Source of the DNA: JBDSGC01 sp046594105
Lineage (GTDB): Bacteria; Acidobacteriota; Thermoanaerobaculia; Gp7-AA8
Length of the DNA: 8,498 nt
Assembly (NCBI GenBank): GCA_046594105.1
Contig: JBKJQB010000229.1
Span: 1 to 8,498, forward strand
Direction of reading: 5' to 3'
Positions 1 through 6,771 of this stretch are shown here, piece by piece; position 1 is the stretch's first letter, and the number at the start of each line of letters is the position of its first letter. The notes beneath the pieces are model-generated. The model saw only the letters and a list, made by a program, of their open reading frames with translations, ran no database searches and had not been told where the DNA came from. Position numbers and translations under genes: made by a program.

Positions 1-434
1 CGGGCTACCTCGGAATCGAACCCGAGGCCTGCCACTCCGAGGAATCGCGTGCCGTTCGCGGTGGCCACATCGACCTCGCGGACGTGCGGTCCCACGGCGA
101 TCGCGCAGGCCTTCGACAGATCGCGGGGGAGCTTGAGGACTCTCGCAAAGTCGTCGCCAGAGCCGAGCGGGAGCAGGGCGAGCGTGCCTCGCTCGAGATC
201 AAACTCGCGAAGCGCGAGGTTCAGGGATCCGTCTCCGCCGCACACAACCACTCGATCGTAGCGATCGCGCGACGCTTCCGCCGCGACGCGTGTGAGGTCC
301 GCGGGACTGGCGCTGACGTGCACGTCCACCGAAGCGCCGAGACCGCCCAAATGCGATTCCGCCTCGTGAACCTGCCGCCGTGCGCGGCCCCGCCCAGATG
401 ACGGGTTGACGATCATTTTGAGGCGCAAGGTCAC
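1..434 (-). CDS. Diacylglycerol/lipid kinase family protein (YegS/DgkB-like), partial, C-terminus off the left edge
   Basis: The reading frame enters from the left edge and is open for 144 codons. The translated N-terminus shows the diagnostic DAGK catalytic-domain motifs in order: IVNPSSGRGRAR (residues 8-19, the nucleotide-binding N-P-x-S-G-x-G loop), VVVCGGDGSLN (62-72, the GGDG signature), LLPLGSGDDFAR (87-98, the P-x-G-(S/T)-x-N/D-D-F-A-R motif) and GLGFDSEVA near the window edge. Members phosphorylate diacylglycerol or related lipids with ATP at the inner face of the membrane and feed phospholipid recycling; the exact substrate cannot be told. The start is uncertain. GTG at 434 gives a short lead-in (TLRLK) before the first beta strand, as in the family. 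ATG at 416 would begin right at that strand, and neither has a clear Shine-Dalgarno. The lipid-binding C-terminal half is missing from the window. It is transcribed divergently from the cysteine-rich peptide operon. Confidence 0.9.
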   Translation of the reverse strand, partial: MTLRLKMIVNPSSGRGRARRQVHEAESHLGGLGASVDVHVSASPADLTRVAAEASRDRYDRVVVCGGDGSLNLALREFDLERGTLALLPLGSGDDFARVLKLPRDLSKACAIAVGPHVREVDVATANGTRFLGVAGLGFDSEVA

Positions 435-487
435 AGTGTATGCCCGGCGGACGCATGGAAAACCAGTGGGAAGGGGGAAGCAACTAA

Positions 488-515
488 TTGACATATGGGG
501 GGATGAATGTAAGCT
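488..515 (+). promoter_or_regulatory. Candidate sigma-70-type promoter for the cysteine-rich peptide operon
   Basis: A perfect -35 box TTGACA lies at 488-493, followed after 16 bases by TAAGCT at 510-515, which keeps the T-A-n-n-n-T core of a -10 box. The predicted start of transcription is near 522, leaving a 5' leader of about 16 bases that contains the Shine-Dalgarno of the first gene. The stretch is noticeably more AT-rich than its surroundings. The -10 match is only moderate. Confidence 0.45.
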
Positions 516-537
516 TGGGCGAAGAAGGAAGTATTTT

Positions 538-726
538 ATGAAGTCATTCATTGTTCGCGGAATCAATATGACGCTTCTCGTCAGCCTTCTCATGGTGGGA
601 ACAGCGGGAACCGCTGCCGCCCTGCCCCCCTGTGGGGGTTGCTATGCCGGCTCCTGGTGTCCGTGTAACTACACGTGCTACACGGGAATCAATGGTGGCT
701 GCATGGAATGCACCGTCTGCCCGTAA
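538..726 (+). CDS. Small secreted cysteine-rich peptide (62 aa, 8 Cys), family not recognised
   Basis: The ATG at 538 is chosen because a good Shine-Dalgarno, AAGGAAG at 525-531, sits six bases upstream; an in-frame longer version from 406 would run through the promoter region and bury the signal peptide. Residues 1-28 look like a Sec signal peptide: Lys2/Arg7, a hydrophobic stretch around MTLLVSLLMVG, then TAAA as an AxA-type cleavage site. The mature part, about 34 residues from Leu29, contains eight cysteines (32, 35, 41, 43, 47, 55, 58, 61) spaced C-x2-C-x5-C-x-C-x3-C-x7-C-x2-C-x2-C. It also has Trp40 and three Tyr, no Lys or Arg, and one Glu. The even cysteine number fits four disulfides in an exported peptide; the CxxC pairs would also allow metal binding. 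It is the first gene of the operon with the propeller, thioredoxin-like and repeat proteins. It could be a secreted effector, signal, bacteriocin-like peptide or a structural surface peptide; none is proven. Confidence 0.72.
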   Translation: MKSFIVRGINMTLLVSLLMVGTAGTAAALPPCGGCYAGSWCPCNYTCYTGINGGCMECTVCP

Positions 727-742
727 TGACCCTTTACTCCCC

Positions 743-782
743 AGCCCGGCGCGTCGTGTGACTGCTCGCGCCCGCGCCGGCT
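743..782 (+). repeat. GC-rich inverted repeat (stem-loop) between the peptide gene and the propeller gene
   Basis: AGCCCGGCGCG at 743-753 pairs with CGCGCCGGCT at 773-782, leaving one bulged C and a loop of about 19 bases. No run of T follows directly, only a pyrimidine-rich stretch, so it is not a convincing terminator. In this position it could stabilise the 3' end of the peptide message or attenuate read-through, which would let the peptide be made in excess over the downstream proteins. That role is inference. Confidence 0.4.
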
Positions 783-828
783 GGCCTCTTCCTTTCACGC
801 CGCAAAGCCCCGCCCGGAGATTTCGCTG

Positions 829-1899
829 ATGCGACCCGTTTTCGTCATGATTCTGCTCGCGCTCGCCGCGAACTCCGCGCGACCGTCAGATTGCCGCACC
901 GTCCAATTGAATCCTGCACCTCGAATCTTCAACGCGCCTGCCTGGGATCTGTCCGGTGAACGTATTTTGGTCGTCGACATCGCGGCGGGCAGGATTGACG
1001 CGTACTCGCTGTCAGGAATGCGGGAGCGATCCGTCATGAGACCGGGACCTGATGTCCTCGACTTCTCCAGACCGAATTCGATCGAACCAACAGGGACAGG
1101 CTATCTCCTGGGGGATGGGGCGAATCGATTCGTACTGCTCGACAGAAACCTGCGGCCGGCGGGCGCTCATGACATCACGTCAGATCGCCGAGAGGGCGGG
1201 GAATGGCGAGCGGCACCGTTTCAGTGGGTTCCCTTCGATGGCGGTATTGTCGGGTATGGCTTCGTCCAGGATGGCCGGCAGACGAAGACCGGGATCTACA
1301 GAATTCATTGGGGACCACCGTTGAAGGTCGAGTTCCTCCGTAAGATGCCTGGCAATGAGGGTCTTCAGCCGTATCTCCTCGGGCGTGGGTACCTGGCGCG
1401 CCTCGGAAAACGGGTATACGCCTTTTCTTTCGAGCCGGACTACGGCCTCATTCAGATTGAGGGCGCTCGGCTCCGCCTCCTGAAGGGTCTGCCCCCAGGT
1501 TTCGGTTCGGTACCGCAGCTCCCACCGAATCAGGGGCCCGCTTCGACCGCGGCGTTGTACGCCGCCTTCGCCCGGGCCAGGACCGTAGTCAAGCTGGTCC
1601 CCGCGGGGGGAAGACTCTACTTATTGATGCGGGACATTCAGACAGGAGGGGCGCGGCGGTGGTTTCTCGCGGAGTACGACCCTGCTCAAGAGAAGACGGC
1701 GTCCTTGATCCTTCTGCCGACTTCCGCTGACCACGTCGAGGTCACGGCAGGAACCAGCTGGCTTGCCATCGTGGAGAAGGGGCCGTTCCTGCCTGACGAA
1801 CGATTTACGCCCGGTTCAACCATTCTCGTTCCGATGACAGCGTTCGGGCGTTTGCACGGAGGAACGATTGAGAACCCGCTTGTCTTGTGTACACCGTAA
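829..1899 (+). CDS. Secreted beta-propeller-like protein (356 aa), 6-bladed/NHL-type, function unknown
   Basis: The ATG at 829 follows CGGAGA at 815-820, a good ribosome binding site. The first 18 or so residues (MRPVFVMILLALAANSA) are a signal peptide, so the protein is probably periplasmic or extracellular. The body is beta-rich with repeated strand-turn-strand units typical of propeller blades: ILVVDIAAGRIDAYSLSG (about 46-63) and YLLGDGANRFVLLDRNLRP (about 93-111) resemble NHL/6-bladed blades, and further units such as RVYAFSFEPDYGLIQIEG and RRWFLAEYDPAQE follow. No catalytic motif is visible. It has only two cysteines, Cys22 just after the signal peptide and Cys354 two residues from the end, which could close the ring. 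The 3' end overlaps the next gene by 32 bases, and the Shine-Dalgarno of that gene lies inside this one, so the two are probably co-translated. The propeller assignment rests on visual pattern only. Confidence 0.75.
   Translation: MRPVFVMILLALAANSARPSDCRTVQLNPAPRIFNAPAWDLSGERILVVDIAAGRIDAYSLSGMRERSVMRPGPDVLDFSRPNSIEPTGTGYLLGDGANRFVLLDRNLRPAGAHDITSDRREGGEWRAAPFQWVPFDGGIVGYGFVQDGRQTKTGIYRIHWGPPLKVEFLRKMPGNEGLQPYLLGRGYLARLGKRVYAFSFEPDYGLIQIEGARLRLLKGLPPGFGSVPQLPPNQGPASTAALYAAFARARTVVKLVPAGGRLYLLMRDIQTGGARRWFLAEYDPAQEKTASLILLPTSADHVEVTAGTSWLAIVEKGPFLPDERFTPGSTILVPMTAFGRLHGGTIENPLVLCTP
1858..1863 (+). promoter_or_regulatory. Strong Shine-Dalgarno that fixes a TTG start
   Basis: GGAGGA lies four bases before the TTG at 1868. 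It is the best ribosome binding site in the operon. It supports a non-ATG start inside the end of the preceding gene, where no in-frame ATG or GTG could give a product with the lipoprotein signal. Confidence 0.7.
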
Positions 1900-2392
1900 T
1901 GCGTATCGAGCTATCTGTCTCGTCGCATCTCTCATCGTCAGCGCCTGCAGTCACGATTCGCGCGCGCGGGTCTTTCCTCGCTCTTCTGCGCTGACCATTG
2001 ATGGTGCGCGCTGGCCGTCGGCGACAGTCGTGATGATGTACTGGCCGGACCTCAGTGAGTGCCGTGCTTTCGACTCAGCAACACTCCGCTCCCTCGCCCA
2101 TGTGTCAGAGGAGAGGTCCGATATTCAGTTGCTGCTGGTATTGCCCGCAGGTGCAGACGATCTATCGACGAAGTTGCATATCGATTGGCCCGGTAAGGTC
2201 GTCTGGCTCGACCGGCGCCTTTACAAACGCCAGACGGGTCTGAGTCCTCTGCCGAGACTCGAGGTTTGGGAAACGAGCGGTAAGCTTCTCCTTCTCCAGA
2301 CCATTCCACCCAACATTTCGGAGGCTGAGAATCTCGGCGATCGAGTGCGGTGGATCATGGCCAGAGCTGTAAGAAAGGCTCCTGAACGATGA
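1868..2392 (+). CDS. Thioredoxin-fold lipoprotein with degenerate active site (174 aa)
   Basis: Translation starts at TTG 1868 behind a strong GGAGGA. Residues 1-27 are a lipoprotein signal: Arg-rich start, hydrophobic LVASLIV, and the lipobox VSAC with Cys27 as the predicted lipidated residue. The rest matches the layout of a TlpA/redoxin-type thioredoxin fold. A strand ends in VVMMYWPDLSEC (54-65) where FWAxWCxxC would be expected, and is followed by a helix (FDSATLRSLAHVSEE). A strand IQLLLVLPAG comes next, and later SPLPRLEVWETSGKLL (126-141) occupies the cis-proline/beta-hairpin position. Only the second cysteine of CxxC (Cys65) remains; the first position is Leu62. Normal dithiol exchange is therefore unlikely, and a mixed-disulfide, binding or structural role is possible. 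It overlaps the gene before it by 32 bases and the gene after it by four (ATGA), so translation is tightly coupled. Fold assignment is by motif, not by search. Confidence 0.8.
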   Translation: MRTRLSCVHRNAYRAICLVASLIVSACSHDSRARVFPRSSALTIDGARWPSATVVMMYWPDLSECRAFDSATLRSLAHVSEERSDIQLLLVLPAGADDLSTKLHIDWPGKVVWLDRRLYKRQTGLSPLPRLEVWETSGKLLLLQTIPPNISEAENLGDRVRWIMARAVRKAPER

Positions 2393-5145
2393 ATCGAAAA
2401 AGTTCGTCTGCATCGCTTGCCATCTTCATGATCATGCTGGGGGCCGTGACGCTTCGCGCCACCACGCTCAAAATTCGCGATGGGAGCAACAAGCCTGTTG
2501 CGGGAGCAATGGTTCGCGTCTGGATGCCGCCAACAGGACCGTCCGACCTCGGAAGCAGGCTCGTACCGTTCTGTGAAGCGGAAACGGGAGAAGACGGCGT
2601 ATCTCAATGTTCGCCTCCACGGCTCAACGGCGCGCTGGTCGTCGTCGACGCCAAAGACTTCGCCCCTTTTGTCAAGAGTCTCGGAGGGGAAACGCTCGAT
2701 CGGGTCATTGTGTCGCGCGGTCTCACACTCAAAGGCCGCGTCGTGACGCCGCAATCATCGGCACCCGGCAAGTTCAGACAGGGTCAGCTGCGCGCGACGT
2801 TCGTCCTGGAGTTACCGGAGAGGAACCAGAAGCTGCGGTTCGATCGTGTGGGCAATGTCGCGGAGAACGGTGAAGTAACCGCTCACGGCCTTCCTGATTC
2901 ACCCGTGTCCGTGCGCATCGACGTGCCAGGATTTCTGCCGTGGAGTGCCACGAAGTCGCCGGGACACGATTTCGAAGCACGGTTGAAGCCCGGCATTGTC
3001 ATCAGTGGGCGCGTGCTGGGCGAAACCAGGCGACCAGTCAAGGAAGCGCGGGTGGAAGAGGTCAGCGACACCATCGCATCGTTCTGCAAAACGGACGAAG
3101 ACGGCCACTTCGAGCTGGCGGTGCGTGCACTCCCTGTGTCGCTCGCCTCATTCGCTGAGGGCTACCGAAAGGCTGAGACCCGGGTCACGAAGAGGGAAAA
3201 GACCGCGAAGATCGTCATCACTCTTGAACCGGGTGCCGGAGTCACGGGCGAGATCGTCTTATCGGCTCACGAATCACTGAAGCAAGTCACCATGTGGACA
3301 GAAACCGCCACCAGTGGGTCGGGAACACAGAGCGAGTCGATGAGCGTCCCGCTCGAAAACGGCAGGTTTCGCGTCGACCTGCAGGCTCCCGGAATCTATT
3401 CCATCCGCGTTGATGCGCCGGGTTATGAGCCTTACTCCCTGACCGGACTGCCTGTCCAGCCGCGAACGTACAGCAATCTGGGGCGCGTCCTTTTGCAGCG
3501 TGGTGCGGGGGCCGCCGGCACCGTAATCGATGCTGGGACGGGCAAACCGGTATCGGGCGCCGCCGTGGAGTTGCGACCCGTCGGATCGGCGCTCCTCCGC
3601 GACTTACGTCGCCGAAGAATGCTTCGAACAAAGACAGATGATGACGGAGCATTTACTTTGTCGGGCGCCTCCGAAGGCTCGTACGTAGTGCGCATCGGCA
3701 CCGCGGGATCGCCTGCGTGGTCTCGCTCACTCTCCATCGGTACTAGTGAGCTCGTGCAGCTTGGGAAGATCGAGCTGGGTGGGGGAGCAGAGGTCTCGGG
3801 TCGAGTCTTCGACCGGCAACGAAATCCACAGCCAGGGCTGACGCTGCGATTCCTCGACGCGGCCGGTGAAGGGACGGCAAGCTTCGGCGAAGTGACCACT
3901 GCCACCGAGGGACGATTTGCCGGAGTTCGTCTTCCGGCCGGCGCCTATACCGTTCGGGTTTATTCGGATCGACGCCTCATGTTGTCGCAGCCTTTCGATG
4001 TTCGCGAGCATGATCGCGACGCCACACTCGATCTCGAACTCCCAGTCGTACACCTCAGCGGCGTCGTCCGGCGATCGGGCCGGCCGGCTTCAGGTGGGAC
4101 GTTGTCGCTCGTCGAGCAGTCCGACCCGGCGGAACGGCAGGGGAAAATCATCATTCATGGCGGTGGTGGGGCATCCGGAACGGTCGCGATGGGGATTCCC
4201 AGTTCACTGATGATGCTCGCCGTCTCTGCGTCAGGCGAGTTCTCCGCCGAGCGCGTTCCGCCGGGCCGCTTTATCGCAATCTACACCAATGATGCGGGCA
4301 CATGGACGCGTCAGCTCAGCGTGCCTGACGTGGGGGAATACCGAACGGTGATCGAGCTTGCAGGCGCAAACCTGATGGGCAGCGTAGCTAGTAATGATGG
4401 CCAGCCGATCGGGCGTGCCGAGATCGGACTCGCCACCGCGACCGGTCGTCAGGTCGCGGCTGTGAAATCGGATGACAGCGGCCGCTTTGAATTTGCCGAT
4501 CTGCAGCCGGAGAACTACGCCGTCATCGCACGCGCGTCGGGATACCGCGCGAAGAGCCTTGCCGGATTCACGATTGCCGAGGGTTCCGCGCCCGCACCGC
4601 TTCGAATCGTGCTCAGCGCGGGCACCTCGGGCACGCTCGCCGTACGCCTAACTCGTTCCGGCGGGGCGCCGGCCGACTTTGTCCCGGTCATGTTATTCGA
4701 CGGCGCAGGATCGATGATCCGTTCGTTGCCCACCGACGCCAGCGGATCACAGGATTTTCAGGACTTGCCGCCCGGTCGGTACACGGTCGTATGGGCCGAC
4801 TCGTTTTTCGGCGCCGGCGCGTCGGAATCGATCCAGGTCGACGGACCGGCACCCGTGACATTCGCACGTGAGCTGACGCCGGGGGCGCGTCTCTACCTCG
4901 ACTGTCGATCGCCGGAGTACAGTGGAAAGCCCGTGGAGTTCCTGCAGGTGTTTTCGACGTCCGGCGCCGAGATTGCCAGCTATCTCAGCGGCGTGTCAGT
5001 GGGCCTTCGTCTGCCGTTTGGAGGCCGGTTGGCACTGGGGACTCTCTCACCCGGCTCGTACCGCCTCAGGATGGGCGTGGCGGGCCGGATCGTCGATCGA
5101 CCGCTTGATGCTCGCACCGGCGACGTCATCGTTGCAGTTCCCTAG
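2389..5145 (+). CDS. Large secreted protein of tandem carboxypeptidase-regulatory-like repeats (918 aa)
   Basis: The ATG at 2389 overlaps the preceding stop as ATGA; its own ribosome binding site is poor, so re-initiation is likely. Residues 1-24 form a signal peptide (hydrophobic SLAIFMIMLGAV, possible cleavage after LRA). The remainder is about nine or ten transthyretin/CarboxypepD_reg-like beta-sandwich units. Their first strands lie near residues 26, 113, 203, 283, 374, 467, 554, 660, 747 and 832. Good copies read GTVIDAGTGKPVSGAAVELR, SGRVFDRQRNPQPGLTLRF and MGSVASNDGQPIGRAEIGL. Each is followed by the family's D-x-x-G-x-F turn (TDEDGHFEL, TDDDGAFTL, SDDSGRFEF) and a GY/GF-containing strand. 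Such units usually mediate adhesion, scaffolding or sugar binding. There is no peptidase domain, TonB plug or barrel, LPxTG or PEP-CTERM tail; the protein ends in GDVIVAVP. It has four cysteines (62, 74, 233, 839). It is the last gene of the operon. Confidence 0.88.
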   Translation: MNRKSSSASLAIFMIMLGAVTLRATTLKIRDGSNKPVAGAMVRVWMPPTGPSDLGSRLVPFCEAETGEDGVSQCSPPRLNGALVVVDAKDFAPFVKSLGGETLDRVIVSRGLTLKGRVVTPQSSAPGKFRQGQLRATFVLELPERNQKLRFDRVGNVAENGEVTAHGLPDSPVSVRIDVPGFLPWSATKSPGHDFEARLKPGIVISGRVLGETRRPVKEARVEEVSDTIASFCKTDEDGHFELAVRALPVSLASFAEGYRKAETRVTKREKTAKIVITLEPGAGVTGEIVLSAHESLKQVTMWTETATSGSGTQSESMSVPLENGRFRVDLQAPGIYSIRVDAPGYEPYSLTGLPVQPRTYSNLGRVLLQRGAGAAGTVIDAGTGKPVSGAAVELRPVGSALLRDLRRRRMLRTKTDDDGAFTLSGASEGSYVVRIGTAGSPAWSRSLSIGTSELVQLGKIELGGGAEVSGRVFDRQRNPQPGLTLRFLDAAGEGTASFGEVTTATEGRFAGVRLPAGAYTVRVYSDRRLMLSQPFDVREHDRDATLDLELPVVHLSGVVRRSGRPASGGTLSLVEQSDPAERQGKIIIHGGGGASGTVAMGIPSSLMMLAVSASGEFSAERVPPGRFIAIYTNDAGTWTRQLSVPDVGEYRTVIELAGANLMGSVASNDGQPIGRAEIGLATATGRQVAAVKSDDSGRFEFADLQPENYAVIARASGYRAKSLAGFTIAEGSAPAPLRIVLSAGTSGTLAVRLTRSGGAPADFVPVMLFDGAGSMIRSLPTDASGSQDFQDLPPGRYTVVWADSFFGAGASESIQVDGPAPVTFARELTPGARLYLDCRSPEYSGKPVEFLQVFSTSGAEIASYLSGVSVGLRLPFGGRLALGTLSPGSYRLRMGVAGRIVDRPLDARTGDVIVAVP

Positions 5146-5397
5146 GTCCGACACCCGTCCATTGCGCCCGTTGACCGCCGCATCGTCGGTGTCAGAGAAT
5201 CGGTCAGGAGCCACAGGTTGCCGCATCTCCGGGTCGCCACTCTGCGTACTCTTCTTTGTCGAGTCCCGGCGCAGCGATCATGCATCAACTCGCCCCGACT
5301 GAAGCAGCAGCGCTTTTCTGCTCGAGCGCACCGTTGACTCGTTCGAACATCGCTTTGGTAAGTGCCAATGAACGGCGACACCCGTATGATTCCCGTC
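5146..5397. other. Intergenic region before the HtrA gene
   Basis: About 250 bases without a convincing gene. It holds a small inverted repeat, GACACC (5150-5155) with GGTGTC (5187-5192), and AGCAG/CTGCT arms around 5305-5325. Neither is followed by a T run, so no clear terminator for the upstream operon is seen. A TTGACT at 5334-5339 resembles a -35 box but lacks a good -10 at the right distance. Open frames crossing this stretch have no ribosome binding site or recognisable product. Confidence 0.4.
5385..5390 (+). promoter_or_regulatory. Candidate -10 box placing the transcription start at the HtrA ATG
   Basis: TATGAT differs from the TATAAT consensus at one base and ends seven bases before the ATG at 5398. 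Transcription would start at or next to that ATG, giving a leaderless message. This agrees with the absence of a Shine-Dalgarno before 5398. No good -35 box is found 16-18 bases upstream, so the call is tentative. Confidence 0.3.
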
Positions 5398-6771
5398 ATG
5401 AAGCGCCTTCGCCTCCTGGCTCTCTTCTTTGCCGTCAGCTTCGCCTGCAAACCTTCGGCGCAGTCTCAGACTGCCGATCCTCACAAGCCGCGGCAGGAGC
5501 GCTCGCCGATCCCACCGACCGTGAGTGCGGCGCGGAGAACGCCGATCGTGATCGTGGCGCACGACACGCTTCCGGCTGTGGTGAACATCCAGACCGAGTC
5601 GACCATCCGACGACGCGAGGTCGACCCCTACTTCGATCCGTTTGGTTTCTTCGGCGGCCGCGAGCGCTCGTACACATCGCAATCGCTCGGGTCGGGCTTC
5701 GTCTGGTCGGGCGACGGAATCATCGTCACCAACAATCACGTGGTGGAAGGGGCTTCGCGGATCACCGTCAATTTTCAGGACGGCACGCAGTTGCCGGCGA
5801 AGCTGCTCGGCGTCGACCCTGACAGCGATGTCGCGGTCCTCCGGGTGGAGGCACGACGACTCTCCGCGGCGCCAATCGGAACCTCCGCCGATCTGATGAT
5901 TGGCGAGACGGTGGTGGCCGTGGGAAACCCCTTCGGTCTCAGCGGAACCGTGACCACCGGCGTCGTCTCGGCCCTGGGACGTTCTGTTCCATCGAAAGAA
6001 GCCGGAAGGACGTTCACCGATTTCATCCAGACCGATGCTTCGATCAATCCCGGCAACTCCGGCGGGCCGCTCCTCAATATTGAAGGGAAGGTGGTCGGAA
6101 TCAACACCGCGGTGTACGCGAACGCGCAGGGAATCGGCTTCGCCATCCCTGTGGATCGCGCGGCGAAGATCATCCAGGACCTCCTCCGCTACGGGCAGGT
6201 TCACAGCGCGTGGATCGGAGCGGTCACCGCGACCATGACGCCGGAGGAAGCACGTCGCGTCGGAGCGGGGGCGACCCGCGGAGCCCTGGTCACCCGCATC
6301 TTCAGCGCATCGCCGGCGCAGACTGCCGGCCTTCGAGCGGGAGACGTGATCACGGCGGTTTCCGGAAGGCCGGTAGACTCACGCGAATCGTTCTCCACGA
6401 TGACCTCGACGGCCCTGACCGGAAAAGCTCTGGAGCTCACAGTTGTGCGCACGGGCGCGAATGTGTCTCTCACCGTCCGGCCGAGCGACCCGCCAGCCGA
6501 CCTCGGTCTGCGGATTCTGAAGGAGATTGCAGGACTCCATGTGGCCGAGGGTCGCGGCGCCGTGGCCATCGACCAGGTGACGCGCGGGTCACGCGCGGAA
6601 ACGATCGGGCTCGCCGCCGGAGACTTCATCGTCGGCGTGAACGGGATTGAGGTGGCCACCACTGCACGGCTCAACCAGGAGATCACCCGCTCGGCAGAAC
6701 GGTCGTCGATCGTGCTGTCCGTGGCACGGGGACGTTACGTCTACAACCTGACGTTCCCGATGTCGGTGTGA
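5398..6771 (+). CDS. htrA: HtrA/DegP-DegQ-type periplasmic serine endoprotease with two PDZ domains (457 aa)
   Basis: The protein degrades or refolds damaged envelope proteins in the periplasm. It begins with a signal peptide (MKRLRLLALFFAVSFA); Cys17 follows it, but the context SFAC is not a normal lipobox. The trypsin-like domain (about 60-260) carries the full catalytic triad: His114 in TNNHVVEGA, Asp144 in DPDSDVAVLRVE and Ser221 in NPGNSGGPL, with the VGNPFGLSGTVTTGVVSALGR core strands conserved. PDZ1 spans about 268-360 (GLRAGDVITAVSGRPV) and PDZ2 about 369-457 (GLAAGDFIVGVNGIEV). The length and two-PDZ layout fit the DegP/DegQ class. The start is chosen at ATG 5398 because the signal peptide begins there. 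Upstream in-frame candidates GTG 5362, ATG 5368 and ATG 5386 would add up to 12 residues, and none has a strong ribosome binding site. It is separated from the upstream operon by about 250 bases and is probably its own transcription unit. Confidence 0.95.
   Translation: MKRLRLLALFFAVSFACKPSAQSQTADPHKPRQERSPIPPTVSAARRTPIVIVAHDTLPAVVNIQTESTIRRREVDPYFDPFGFFGGRERSYTSQSLGSGFVWSGDGIIVTNNHVVEGASRITVNFQDGTQLPAKLLGVDPDSDVAVLRVEARRLSAAPIGTSADLMIGETVVAVGNPFGLSGTVTTGVVSALGRSVPSKEAGRTFTDFIQTDASINPGNSGGPLLNIEGKVVGINTAVYANAQGIGFAIPVDRAAKIIQDLLRYGQVHSAWIGAVTATMTPEEARRVGAGATRGALVTRIFSASPAQTAGLRAGDVITAVSGRPVDSRESFSTMTSTALTGKALELTVVRTGANVSLTVRPSDPPADLGLRILKEIAGLHVAEGRGAVAIDQVTRGSRAETIGLAAGDFIVGVNGIEVATTARLNQEITRSAERSSIVLSVARGRYVYNLTFPMSV

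Noticed and set aside
406..537. N-terminal extension of the cysteine-rich peptide to 106 residues
   Set aside because: It would be translated through the -35/-10 region and would put an arginine-rich tail before a good signal peptide; the ATG at 538 has its own Shine-Dalgarno.
2221..2754. Minus-strand frame of 177 codons across the lipoprotein/repeat-protein junction
   Set aside because: Lies opposite two well-supported genes with clear signal sequences; composition is that of an antisense shadow.
538..5145. Classic RiPP, lanthipeptide or bacteriocin gene cluster
   Set aside because: The peptide has a Sec-type signal rather than a RiPP leader, and no modification enzyme, peptidase-containing ABC transporter or immunity gene is present in the window.
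5256..5822. Plus-strand frame of 188 codons overlapping the start of the HtrA gene
   Set aside because: Out of frame with a certain protease gene, low-complexity Arg/Ala-rich product, and no ribosome binding site.
5278..6204. Minus-strand frame of 308 codons opposite the HtrA gene
   Set aside because: An Arg/His/Asp-rich shadow of the protease gene, typical of high-GC antisense frames; no recognisable domain.
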